DNA of 35,127 nucleotides. Source: Desulfonatronospira sp. (GTDB lineage: Bacteria; Desulfobacterota; Desulfovibrionia; Desulfovibrionales; Desulfonatronovibrionaceae). Below, piece after piece: positions 1 to 7,421 of the stretch. Each line of letters opens with the position of its first letter. Position 1 is the stretch's first letter. Where the stretch lies: the NCBI GenBank assembly GCA_007125075.1, contig SLDX01000133.1, positions 1-35,127 on the forward strand. The letters are read 5' to 3'. The notes under the pieces were generated by a model. The model was not told the origin of the DNA and ran no database searches. It was given only the letters and a program-made list of their open reading frames with translations. A program made the position numbers and the translations under genes.

Positions 1-30
1 ACCGCTGCCTTACCACTTGGCTATGCCGCC
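1..30 (-). tRNA. tRNA-Cys, 5' part only (cut by window edge)
   Basis: Read on the minus strand, bases 30 to 1 give GGCGGCATAGCCAAGTGGTA and the rest of a D-arm, the usual 5' half of bacterial tRNA-Cys. The anticodon lies outside the window, so the identity rests on the acceptor stem and D-arm. It follows tRNA-Gly by only 6 bases and is probably co-transcribed with it. Confidence 0.75.
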
Positions 31-36
31 GGATTC

Positions 37-111
<75 letters not shown>

Positions 112-126
112 AAGATGCGAATAAAT

Positions 127-155
127 TTTTTAGAACAGAGATTGGCAGGTGTCAA
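127..155 (-). promoter_or_regulatory. sigma70-type promoter of the tRNA-Gly/Cys operon
   Basis: On the minus strand there is a perfect -35 TTGACA (155-150), a 17-base spacer and a -10 TAAAAA (132-127). The expected start of transcription is about 10 bases before the mature 5' end of tRNA-Gly at 111. The promoter lies in the gap after the upstream gene, so the tRNAs need not depend on read-through. Confidence 0.7.
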
Positions 156-182
156 GTACATTTTTGAAGGCTGTGAATTTAT

Positions 183-944
183 TTATCTTTCTTTTCCAGC
201 AGGTTGTGCATGCGCAATAAAGTTCTGCACGCCTTCCAGCCGGCGGAAGCAAAGGTTTTTTCTGATCCCGGCAAAGACCTTTTCATAATCGATTATTCCG
301 GCTCCAGCCAGATAATCTGCGCCCATTTTGAATAAACAGGAAGCCAGGGGGGTGCTCGGACCCATGATTATCTTTATGCACTGCCGGGAGCACAGGTTGA
401 GTATGCCGGCCAGGGTGCCGTTGAGCAGTGTGGTTGCGGTTATGGCTGCCAGGTCGGCACGGGGAAGGACATCAGGCATAAGTTCTTCCGGCAGATCAAA
501 GGTTCTGGGTATCTTTTCCAGTACCCAGAAGTTTGTGAAGTGATTCCTGATTTTGCGCACAAAGGGAAAATGGCCGATAACAGCCACGTTCCTGCCCCGG
601 CCCAGTTCCATAATCAACTCCTGAGCCTTGATGTCCGGACCCGGGACTTCGCGGTTGAGCGAAGCATTAATTCCGGCCAGGGCCAGGGAAGCTTCCAGCG
701 TTCCCTGTCTTTTAAGCCCCTGGGCCAGGTCATGAAGGCTCTTCTGGTTATAGAGGCGATCAGAAAAAAAAGGATATGTCCCGGCTGGAACCAGTGAGCA
801 GATTCCGGCTGAATGAATCGTCTTTACTCCAACCATTTGCGCTCCAATGACCTGGTCTAACACCGGAGCGTCAAAATTTTTTGCGGCCTCTTTGATTACG
901 GCGTTCAGGATAAGTTCCTGGGTGATATGCATGCAGATTCTCAT
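183..944 (-). CDS. DUF4213 + DUF364 (putative heavy-metal chelation) protein
   Basis: This 253-residue protein resembles the DUF364 family, annotated as putative heavy-metal chelation, with the DUF4213 domain in front. The N-terminal part has the ASLALAGINASLN segment typical of DUF4213. The C-terminal half shows the Rossmann-like order expected of DUF364: a GRGRNVAVIGHFP strand-loop, a DVLPRADLAAITATTLLNGT segment, then IIMGPSTPLA and a final GADYLAGAGI motif. Relatives often sit near molybdenum, nickel or corrinoid functions, but the true role is unknown and nothing next to it here settles it. The first ATG at 944 has no clear ribosome site. The ATG at 932 (MHITQ...) has a GAGA about 8 bases upstream and may be the real start. 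The protein is cytoplasmic, with no signal peptide. The family call is fairly sure; the function is not known. Confidence 0.75.
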   Translation of the reverse strand: MRICMHITQELILNAVIKEAAKNFDAPVLDQVIGAQMVGVKTIHSAGICSLVPAGTYPFFSDRLYNQKSLHDLAQGLKRQGTLEASLALAGINASLNREVPGPDIKAQELIMELGRGRNVAVIGHFPFVRKIRNHFTNFWVLEKIPRTFDLPEELMPDVLPRADLAAITATTLLNGTLAGILNLCSRQCIKIIMGPSTPLASCLFKMGADYLAGAGIIDYEKVFAGIRKNLCFRRLEGVQNFIAHAQPAGKER

Positions 945-1020
945 TCAAATTCAGAGTCGGATACGGGTTGAAAAATAAACAATTTCTGCTGGCAGGACAA
1001 TAAAAACAAACAGCCTAATC

Positions 1021-1049
1021 TTTACAACTCCTGAACCATGGTATATATA
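1021..1049 (+). promoter_or_regulatory. candidate promoter of dksA
   Basis: TTTACA (1021-1026), a 17-base spacer and TATATA (1044-1049) lie in a very A+T-rich run 35 bases before the dksA start. The -35 differs from consensus at one base. No stringent-type GC discriminator is seen; the bases after the -10 are A/T only. Confidence 0.5.
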
Positions 1050-1083
1050 TAAATTTTTAAAATTTTCGCACGGAGGCCAATAT

Positions 1084-1446
1084 ATGAATCAGGCTGATAT
1101 TGAGGCATTTAGAGAGCTGCTTAAAAAGACGCGTCAGGAAATACTGGAACAGGGCGAAGATACGCTGGAAGATATGACTGAGGAACGCGAGATGTATGCC
1201 GATCCGGCAGACAGGGCTTCGGCTGAATCTGACCGTGCTTTTATCCTGCGTCTGAGAGACCGGGACCGCAAGCTTATCCGCAAGATCGATGAAGCTCTGG
1301 AGCGCATTGATGCGGGTACTTACGGGATCTGCGAGGATTGCGGCGAAGATATCTCCAAGCCCAGGCTCAATGCCAGGCCTGTGACCACCTTGTGCATAAA
1401 GTGCAAAAGCAGGCAGGAACAGCAGGAAGCCCTGCACGGAGGTTGA
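1084..1446 (+). CDS. dksA: DksA family RNA polymerase-binding regulator
   Basis: This 120-residue DksA/TraR protein binds the RNA polymerase secondary channel and works with ppGpp to adjust promoters, especially rRNA and amino-acid genes. Residues 1-75 form the coiled-coil arm. The coil tip reads DPADRA (40-45), keeping the Asp and Ala positions that E. coli DksA needs (DPVDRA). The C-terminal zinc finger has all four cysteines, at C83, C86, C104 and C107. It is somewhat shorter than E. coli DksA (151 residues), lacking part of the N-terminal segment, which is common outside Gammaproteobacteria. The ATG follows GGAGG at a good distance and an A+T-rich promoter. The next gene, an RqcH-like protein, starts 51 bases downstream on the same strand and could share the transcript. 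The intact tip and Zn site suggest a functional DksA, not a degenerate TraR-like paralogue. Confidence 0.93.
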   Translation: MNQADIEAFRELLKKTRQEILEQGEDTLEDMTEEREMYADPADRASAESDRAFILRLRDRDRKLIRKIDEALERIDAGTYGICEDCGEDISKPRLNARPVTTLCIKCKSRQEQQEALHGG

Positions 1447-1497
1447 TGTCAGTTTACCTGCCCTTGAAGGCGCAGCAGTCATTGGCGCTGATTTTCT

Positions 1498-2991
1498 ATG
1501 GAGGCCAATTTTTTCCGCTTTGCCGCGGACGAACTTTTCAGCAGAATCAAATGCCAGAGGATTCAAAAAGTCTACATGCCCGGCCCGGATCTGTATACCC
1601 TGGATCTGGGCCGGGCCGGCAATTTAATTCTGGCCTGCTCCCGCAGGCAGGGCTTCTTCTATCTGTCTTCAGTTAAACCTCCAAATACCGAGCAGCCGGC
1701 GTCAAAGGTTATGTGGCTGCGCAAACATTTAAAAAACAGACGCATTCTTGAGACCAGGAGCCAGTGGGTTAACAGGCGCATGGCTTTTGCATTGTCCGGT
1801 CAGCCCGGTCAGTGGCTGATCCTTGATCTGCTCCGCGGACCAGGGCTCGTCCAGGGATTGGATCCGGATTTTGATGGAGAAATTGTCTGGCCGAAGCTGG
1901 AGCAAGTGAAGTTCCATGATGAAATCTGGAAGACCCATCCTCATATCTCACCGCCTTTAAGAAAGGAACTCAGTGCCAGATCGCCCGAAAAGGCCGGAAA
2001 ACTGCTTGCACAACTGAGTCTGGGACATGCAGAAGGTTTTTTTATCTGCCGGGATAAGCGGGATAATTCAATGCTCAGCTGCTTCAAGCCTTCAGGTGAT
2101 TTTTTTTGTCAGGGTTTCGGCTCAGCCCTGGAAGCATGTGAGAGCTTCGGGAGGTCAAGACTAGATGCGTTTTTGCCCGCCTCATTGGAAGCTCTTCAAA
2201 ATAAGTTGGACAAAAAAAGAAGCACGAGGCTGGATAAGCAGCTGCGCCGGATTCAGGAGGACAGAAGCAGGCTTAAGAACATGGTCCTCTGTGGAGAAAA
2301 AGGGCGGCTGATTCAGGCCAACCTGTACAGACTGAAAGCGGATGAAAAGACACAAAGGCTTACAATTGTTGATCACACCGGGACAGAGCACATTGTTGAG
2401 CTGGACGGCAAGCTGAGCATTCTGGAAAATATGGAGAAGCTTTTCCGCAGTGCAGCCAAAGGCAAGCGCGGGCTGAAAATAATCTCGCAGAGGGAAAAGG
2501 ATCTGCTTGCAGGTTTTTCCGGCGGGGAAAAAGTTAAGAAAGTTGTGCCTGAACGGTATCCAGCAGGCCGCAAAAGCGAAAAGATATCTTCGGGAACGAT
2601 TCTGAGCCGCAGAGCCCATATATTTCGCTCCAGTGACGGACATATAATTCTCCGGGCCAAAAACAGCCGGACGGCAGGGGACCTGCTGCGCGATCATGCT
2701 TCTTCATCTGACCTGTGGTTTCATGTCCAGGACGGACCCGGCGCGCATACCATTCTTAAGAGGCAAGGCAAAGAAGACCAGGTTCCGGAAAAGTCCATGC
2801 ACGAGGCCGCCTGCCTTGCTGCTCTGGCCAGTTATCAGAAAAAGGAGCAGAAAGGCCGGGTCATGTGCGCCCTGGTGCGCGATGTACGTCCGGTTAAAGG
2901 TGCATCCCCGGGTCAGGTGAAAGTGGACAGGATCCTCGAGACTCTTGTCATCCCTCTTGATCCGGAACTGGAGAAAAGACTGAAAAAATGA
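1498..2991 (+). CDS. NFACT-family (RqcH/Rqc2-like) ribosome quality control protein
   Basis: This 497-residue NFACT protein belongs to the family of Rqc2, RqcH and FbpA. In characterised members it binds stalled 50S-peptidyl-tRNA complexes and adds C-terminal Ala tails to mark nascent chains for decay. The N-terminal NFACT-N region covers about residues 1-180 (RIQKVYMPGPDLYTLDL; KVMWLRKHLKNRRI). A charged helical middle part, about 220-330, is the likely coiled coil. The NFACT-R domain, about 380-495, has the signature DLWFHVQDGPGAHTIL. The protein is about 70 residues shorter than Firmicute RqcH. Two positions where I recall essential Asp in RqcH/Rqc2 read Asn here: N4 in MEANFFRF, and N92 in VNRR instead of DR. 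The adjoining Arg is kept. The ATG at 1498 has only a weak ribosome site, and no better in-frame start exists after the dksA stop. Confidence 0.88.
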   Translation: MEANFFRFAADELFSRIKCQRIQKVYMPGPDLYTLDLGRAGNLILACSRRQGFFYLSSVKPPNTEQPASKVMWLRKHLKNRRILETRSQWVNRRMAFALSGQPGQWLILDLLRGPGLVQGLDPDFDGEIVWPKLEQVKFHDEIWKTHPHISPPLRKELSARSPEKAGKLLAQLSLGHAEGFFICRDKRDNSMLSCFKPSGDFFCQGFGSALEACESFGRSRLDAFLPASLEALQNKLDKKRSTRLDKQLRRIQEDRSRLKNMVLCGEKGRLIQANLYRLKADEKTQRLTIVDHTGTEHIVELDGKLSILENMEKLFRSAAKGKRGLKIISQREKDLLAGFSGGEKVKKVVPERYPAGRKSEKISSGTILSRRAHIFRSSDGHIILRAKNSRTAGDLLRDHASSSDLWFHVQDGPGAHTILKRQGKEDQVPEKSMHEAACLAALASYQKKEQKGRVMCALVRDVRPVKGASPGQVKVDRILETLVIPLDPELEKRLKK

Positions 2992-3019
2992 TAAACGGAC
3001 TTTAGACAGGAGCCTTAAG

Positions 3020-3442
3020 ATGAACCAGACTCAGAAGCAGGCCTTTGATGAACTGCAGGCCAGGATAGATGCCCAAATCCAAAGAGATTTCGGCCCGGAG
3101 GTGGTTGAGCGCTGGAAAAACCCTCCGTTTATGGGCAGGATGGAGGACTGCCAGGCCATGGCCTGTGCAGCCGGATCCTGCGGAAACAGCATAAGCATCT
3201 ACCTGAAGCTTAAAAGCAGGCGCATTGCTGAAATCACTTTCTTCAGCGAAGGCTGCGGGTCCAGCGTGGTCTGTGCTTCCATGCTCTGCGAACTGGCCCG
3301 GGGACAAACTCTGGAGCAGGCCCTCAAGCTTGGTGCGGACGATGTCATGAAAGCCCTGCCCGGTTTACCTGCAGCCAAAAGAAAGTATGCCGTGCTGGCC
3401 GTAAAAGCACTGCACCAGGCGGTGCGTTCTCTTCCCGGATAA
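3020..3442 (+). CDS. NifU N-terminal / IscU-like iron-sulfur scaffold family protein, atypical
   Basis: This 140-residue protein has the IscU/NifU-N fold. That family assembles Fe-S clusters on three conserved cysteines and passes them to apo-proteins. Two sites are recognisable: C54 in GSCGNSISIYLKL, like the IscU ACGD site, and C79 in SEGCGSSVVCASML, like the IscU YGCGSA site. The third site, normally KIHCS near the C-terminus, reads AAKRKYAVLA, so both His and Cys are absent. The Asp after the first Cys is Asn56. Extra cysteines at 44, 49, 85 and 90 could act as other ligands. No IscS/NifS desulfurase is next to it. The start has a good AGGAG site, and the stop is followed by a bidirectional terminator. 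It could be a scaffold variant, a carrier, or a protein that no longer holds a cluster. Confidence 0.85.
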   Translation: MNQTQKQAFDELQARIDAQIQRDFGPEVVERWKNPPFMGRMEDCQAMACAAGSCGNSISIYLKLKSRRIAEITFFSEGCGSSVVCASMLCELARGQTLEQALKLGADDVMKALPGLPAAKRKYAVLAVKALHQAVRSLPG

Positions 3443-3483
3443 AAAACAATCAAATTGATGAGCAGGGCAAAAGCACTGGAATT

Positions 3484-3540
3484 AAAAAAAATGCGCGGCT
3501 CCGGACAACATGTGAGCCCTTGGCCGCGCATTTTTATTTT
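3484..3540. terminator. bidirectional rho-independent terminator
   Basis: ATGCGCGGC (3491-3499) pairs with GCCGCGCAT (3523-3531) across a 23-base loop. A-run bases 3484-3490 on the left and a T-run on the right give a U-tract in both directions. It separates the convergent IscU-like gene (+) and clpX (-). Confidence 0.8.
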
Positions 3541-3568
3541 GAGCTTGATTATGATTATACAGATGCTC

Positions 3569-4822
3569 TCAGGCAGTCTTTACCTGCTGCTGGTAAAAGA
3601 TCAGAGGTTCAATCCCCTTCTCCACTACTTCCTTATTTATCAGGCACTCCTGAACACCGTGCATGGAGGGCAGTTTATACATCACATCGAGCATGATGGA
3701 CTCCATTACGTTTCTTAACCCCCGGGCTCCGGTCTTTCTTTCCAGAGCCTTGTGGGCAATGGCCCTGAGCGCGTTTTGTGTGAATTTCAGGTTGATGCGG
3801 TCCAGTTCGAACATCTTTTTATACTGCTTGACCAGGGCGTTTTTCGGCTCAGTCAGGATGCGTACAAGGTCGTCCTCAGTCAGTTCCTGCAGGGAGGAAA
3901 CCACAGGAATACGGCCAACGAACTCCGGAATAAGGCCGTACTTGATCAGATCCGCAGGATGGGCCATGCCGATCAACTCATTGCTGTCCGCTCCCTGTAT
4001 GTCTCCCAGTTCCGCTGCAAAACCCATGCTTCCCTTTTGAATTCTGCTGCGCACGATTCTGTCCAGCCCGATGAAAGCGCCGCCGACAATAAACAGGATG
4101 TTCGTGGTGTTCAGGCGGATGAATTCCTGCTGCGGATGCTTGCGTCCGCCTTTGGGCGGGATATTGGCCTCGGTTCCTTCAATGATCTTGAGCAGGGCCT
4201 GCTGAACGCCTTCACCGGAAACATCCCGGGTGATGGAAGGACTGTCTGATTTGCGGGCGATCTTGTCGATCTCGTCAACATAGATAATTCCCTTGGATGC
4301 AGCCTCCAGGTTGTAGTCGGCATTCTGCATCAGCTGGACCAGGATGTTTTCCACGTCTTCGCCCACATATCCGGCTTCGGTCAAAGTGGTGGCATCAGCG
4401 ATGGCAAAAGGCACCTGAAGAATGCGGGCCAGTGTCTGGGCCAGCAGGGTTTTGCCCGAACCTGTAGGGCCGATGAGCAGGATGTTGCTTTTGTCCAGCT
4501 CAACGTCGTCCTTTTGTTTTTTGGTGTAGCGCACACGCTTGTAATGATTGTAAACTGCAACAGCCAGTATTTTTTTGGTCTGTTCCTGGCCGACCACATA
4601 TTCTTCCAGAGCTTTTTTCAGCTCGGAAGGAGGAAGCAGGGCATTGGTATCCAGACCTTCTTCAGCATGATCCTGAGCAATGATTTCATCGCACAGGGAG
4701 ACGCACTCATTGCAGATGTATACATCCGGACCGGCAATTAACCTGTCCACCTCATCCTGGGTCTTTCCACAGAAAGAGCAGCCCAGATCAGAGGCATAGG
4801 GTTTTTTCTTGTCTGGCATCAT
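3569..4822 (-). CDS. clpX: ATP-dependent Clp protease ATPase subunit ClpX
   Basis: This 417-residue AAA+ unfoldase recognises tagged or damaged proteins, unfolds them and threads them into the ClpP chamber. The N-terminal zinc-binding domain has C15, C18, C37 and C40. The Walker A motif GPTGSGKT lies at about 118-125, followed by the pore-loop motif GYVGEDV and Walker [10 protein letters not shown]. The IGF-type ClpP-docking loop appears as MGF (KGSMGFAAE). Sensor and Arg-finger regions and the C-terminal KTGARGLR motif are all present, and the length is normal. Two consecutive ATGs follow an AGAGGTAG ribosome site; the second has the more usual spacing. It is the last gene of the tig-clpP-clpX cluster and ends at the bidirectional terminator. 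lon, often next in this cluster, is not present here. Confidence 0.98.
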   Translation of the reverse strand: MMPDKKKPYASDLGCSFCGKTQDEVDRLIAGPDVYICNECVSLCDEIIAQDHAEEGLDTNALLPPSELKKALEEYVVGQEQTKKILAVAVYNHYKRVRYTKKQKDDVELDKSNILLIGPTGSGKTLLAQTLARILQVPFAIADATTLTEAGYVGEDVENILVQLMQNADYNLEAASKGIIYVDEIDKIARKSDSPSITRDVSGEGVQQALLKIIEGTEANIPPKGGRKHPQQEFIRLNTTNILFIVGGAFIGLDRIVRSRIQKGSMGFAAELGDIQGADSNELIGMAHPADLIKYGLIPEFVGRIPVVSSLQELTEDDLVRILTEPKNALVKQYKKMFELDRINLKFTQNALRAIAHKALERKTGARGLRNVMESIMLDVMYKLPSMHGVQECLINKEVVEKGIEPLIFYQQQVKTA

Positions 4823-4861
4823 CTACCTCTAAAACAGTTCTGAATTTGATAAAATTGTAAT

Positions 4862-5470
4862 TTATTTTTTAATTTTGTCAATTTCGGACCTTGAGGTCAA
4901 CACCGTATCGATCAGGCCGTATTTTTTGGCGTCCTGGGCCTCCATATAATAATCACGGTCGGTATCGTGCTCTATCTTGGCCAGATCGGTTCCGGTATGA
5001 TGGGACATTATTTCGTTGAGCTGGGCCTTGAGGCGGATTATCTCCCTGGCCTGGATGTCCACGTCCGTAGCCTGACCCTGGAAGCCGCCCATGGGCTGGT
5101 GAATAAGTATCCTGCTGTGCGGCAGGGCGTATCTCATCCCCCTGGTTCCCGCCGCCAGGAGCAAAGCCCCCATGCTTGCGGCCTGTCCCAGACACAAAGT
5201 AGCCACAGGCGCAGATATGTACTGCATGGTGTCGTAAATGGCCAGACCGGCTGTGACTGATCCGCCGGGTGAATTGATGTACAGATAAATTTCCCTTTCC
5301 GGGTTTTCCGATTCCAGAAAAAGGAGCTGGGCGCAGAGCAGATTGGCAACGTGATCATCAACAGGCGTTCCCAGCAGGATAATCCTGTCCTTCAGCAGTC
5401 TGGAGTAGATATCGTAGGCCCTCTCACCTCTTCCGGTGGTCTCAACGACTATGGGCACATTATAACTCAT
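4862..5470 (-). CDS. clpP: ATP-dependent Clp protease proteolytic subunit ClpP
   Basis: This 202-residue serine protease forms the tetradecameric chamber that degrades substrates delivered by ClpX. The catalytic triad is visible: S99 in GQAASMGA, H124 in LIHQPMGG and D169 in IEHDTDRD. The substrate-binding segment [12 protein letters not shown] is also present. The ORF track extends ten codons further, to 5500, but ATG 5470 ([10 protein letters not shown]) is preceded by a strong GAGGAG site and matches the usual ClpP start. The spacing to clpX is 39 bases, so the two are surely co-transcribed. The 180-base gap before it contains two hairpins and may carry a clpP-specific control or processing site. 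Confidence 0.97.
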   Translation of the reverse strand: MSYNVPIVVETTGRGERAYDIYSRLLKDRIILLGTPVDDHVANLLCAQLLFLESENPEREIYLYINSPGGSVTAGLAIYDTMQYISAPVATLCLGQAASMGALLLAAGTRGMRYALPHSRILIHQPMGGFQGQATDVDIQAREIIRLKAQLNEIMSHHTGTDLAKIEHDTDRDYYMEAQDAKKYGLIDTVLTSRSEIDKIKK

Positions 5471-5505
5471 GCTTATCTCCTCAATAATATTAATGAACAA
5501 TGCTT

Positions 5506-5531
5506 GCAGCTGAGCTCAGGCCTGCAGCTGC
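5506..5531 (-). repeat. inverted repeat in clpP leader
   Basis: GCAGCTG (5506-5512) and CAGCTGC (5525-5531) are perfect 7-base arms around a 12-base loop. In the clpP transcript this hairpin lies about 20 bases upstream of the ribosome site. No U-run follows it, so it is not a normal terminator. Its role is unknown. Confidence 0.5.
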
Positions 5532-5574
5532 GGTTTCATTTCTTTCGACTAATTAAACTTAACGACTCTCAAGA

Positions 5575-5603
5575 GGGCAGAAACTGCTTAAGCGCTTCTG
5601 CCC
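5575..5603 (-). repeat. hairpin between tig and clpP
   Basis: GGGCAGAA and TTCTGCCC form a perfect 8-base stem around a 13-base loop that itself contains the palindrome GCTTAAGC. Read in the transcribed minus direction there is no long U-tract after it. It is therefore more likely an RNA-processing, stabilising or partial-termination element between tig and clpP than a strong terminator. Confidence 0.5.
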
Positions 5604-5650
5604 CTTTCTCACTATTATAAGAGGCTCCAATCCCTCAGTAGAACCTTAGC

Positions 5651-6976
5651 TTAAGCTTCATCAGCAGAGGCCTGCTCTTCTGTTTTTTCCGGGGGAACCA
5701 TTTTGATTTCAGCCTGTTCATAAATCAGTTCCATGGCTTTGTCCGCCAGCAGGCTGTCTTTCAGGGCGAACATGAGATTGTTCTCATGGTAGAATTTTCT
5801 CAGCTGTTCAAAATCCTGGCCGCTGGACTGGGCCTGCTGGTGAATATAGGCCTCGATTTCCTGGTCAGAGACGGTCAGGCCTTCGTCATTGGCCACTGCC
5901 AGCAGAAACAGCTGGGATTTGACCAGATCCTCTGCTTCGGGCCTGAACTGTTCTTCGAGCTCCCCTCTGTTTTTGCCCAGTGAATCCGGATCCTTGCCCT
6001 GTTTTTCCATTTTGGACTTCAAGTCAGATATTTTCTGCTCAATACGTCCGCTGACCAGTGATTCCGGCAGCTCAAATTCAACCTTGTCCTTGAGCTCATC
6101 CAGAGCCTTTTTCTGGGCTGAACTTTTGTTCAGCTGCTTTCTGGTGCTTATATAGGAATTTTTAATGACTTCCTGCATTTTTTCCACGGAATCGAAGCCG
6201 CCTGCCTTTTGAGCAAGCTCATCGTCCACTTCAGGCAGCTTTTTCTCCTTAATACTGTGCAGGGTGACCTGCATGAGGACTTCCCTGCCGGCCAGATTCT
6301 TGTTCAGAAAATCATCGGGCAGAGTAATGTTTTTTGATGCGGTCTCCCCCGGGGCAAGCTCCTTGACCAGTTCTTCAAATTCGGGCAAAGCGCCTCCCTC
6401 TCCCAGGGTCATCTGAAAGTTCTGAGCCTTTACTCCTTCTATAGGTTTTCCCTCATCAAAAGCCACAAAGTCGATGACCACGACTTCCTTGTCTCTGGGA
6501 GGGCGCTGTTCATCCACGATTATAAGTTCGGCCAGGTTTTCCCGGATACGGTTGATGACCTGCTCGATCTCCTCGGTTTTGACCTCTACTTCCTCTTCTT
6601 CTATGGTGATCCCTTTATATTCAGGAAGTTCAAAATCAGGGGCCACTTCAAAGCTTAGCGAGTATTCAAAGTCCTCATCCCGGACCAGAAGTCCGGCATC
6701 CACGTCAACGCGCGACAGGGGGGACATGTTCATTTCGCTGAGGACCTGGTTGATGTGCAGATTGATCAGATCAGTGGTGGCTTCATTGTAGATCTGCTTT
6801 TTGAACTTGCCCTCAATCACTGAAGAGGGTACCTTGCCTTTGCGAAATCCCTTAACATCCACATCTTTGCGGTACATGGCGGTGGTGGCGGCCAGTGCGG
6901 CGTGAACTTCTTCCGCCGGAACCTGAATTTTAACCTTCTTCCTGACCGGGGAAACATCTTCTACAGTGTATTCCAT
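5651..6976 (-). CDS. tig: trigger factor (ribosome-associated chaperone and peptidyl-prolyl isomerase)
   Basis: This 441-residue protein meets nascent chains at the ribosome exit tunnel and delays misfolding. The N-terminal ribosome-binding domain contains the signature GFRKGKVP (43-50) in an otherwise typical helix-loop-helix. The FKBP-type PPIase domain follows at about 155-245 (DKEVVVIDFVAFDEGKPIEG...). A long helical C-terminal chaperone domain runs to about residue 425, with a charged tail. The start has an excellent AAGGAGG site 9 bases upstream. It heads the tig-clpP-clpX cluster, so chaperoning of new proteins and ClpXP proteolysis are co-located. tRNA-Leu lies 58 bases upstream on the same strand and might be co-transcribed. 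Confidence 0.97.
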   Translation of the reverse strand: MEYTVEDVSPVRKKVKIQVPAEEVHAALAATTAMYRKDVDVKGFRKGKVPSSVIEGKFKKQIYNEATTDLINLHINQVLSEMNMSPLSRVDVDAGLLVRDEDFEYSLSFEVAPDFELPEYKGITIEEEEVEVKTEEIEQVINRIRENLAELIIVDEQRPPRDKEVVVIDFVAFDEGKPIEGVKAQNFQMTLGEGGALPEFEELVKELAPGETASKNITLPDDFLNKNLAGREVLMQVTLHSIKEKKLPEVDDELAQKAGGFDSVEKMQEVIKNSYISTRKQLNKSSAQKKALDELKDKVEFELPESLVSGRIEQKISDLKSKMEKQGKDPDSLGKNRGELEEQFRPEAEDLVKSQLFLLAVANDEGLTVSDQEIEAYIHQQAQSSGQDFEQLRKFYHENNLMFALKDSLLADKAMELIYEQAEIKMVPPEKTEEQASADEA

Positions 6977-7033
6977 AAATAATTGACCTCCTTGGGTGTC
7001 TACTTTCTTTTTTGGCTTAAGGCTTTAAATTGT

Positions 7034-7117
7034 TGGTGCGAGAGGGGGGAGTCGAACCCCCACGGACTAACCGCTGGATCCTAAGTCCAGTGCGTCTACC
7101 ATTTCCGCCACTCTCGC
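7034..7117 (-). tRNA. tRNA-Leu(TAG)
   Basis: On the minus strand the acceptor stem GCGAGAG/CTCTCGC, the anticodon loop CTTAGGA (anticodon TAG, Leu), a class II variable arm CGGTTAGTCCG and the T-arm GGGGGTTCGACTCCCCC are all complete. The discriminator is A and the 3' CCA is encoded (tgg at 7034-7036). It lies directly before tig on the same strand. Confidence 0.96.
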
Positions 7118-7421
7118 GGAGAATGATTGTCTGTTGTCTGAATAAGCATTATCGCATACCTGACGGTCTGATCGGCGCACCTGCGTGCTTATTGAAGAAA
7201 CCATCTATTGCCGGGACTATTTTGTCAGAACTCCATATATTTAAATTGTTGAAGCTGAATGCAAGCGGTCCGGATTTTTAAATAACAGGCCCGGTTGATT
7301 CTAAATGCTGCACGCAGCCGGTACTTACAAATTCAATCTTAAAATATTGAACCTTAACTCAATATAGATGGTTAGTCAATTGATGAGAAACTGCAGAGAC
7401 ATGGTTGCCGGTATTCCGGTA
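7118..7421. other. 304-base intergenic region with a distant inverted repeat
   Basis: No convincing ORF was found. AATAAGCA (7141-7148) and TGCTTATT (7186-7193) are perfect 8-base arms 37 bases apart, just upstream of tRNA-Leu. A CTGACA hexamer on the minus strand near 7225 could be a -35, but no good -10 follows at the right distance. The region separates tRNA-Leu from the 3' end of the radical SAM gene and must hold the promoter of tRNA-Leu and probably tig. Confidence 0.5.

Noticed and set aside
3455-3718. 87-residue plus-strand ORF with a hydrophobic stretch ([22 protein letters not shown])
   Set aside because: It looks like a small membrane protein, but it runs through the bidirectional terminator and into the 3' end of clpX, so it is a reading of that DNA in the wrong strand.
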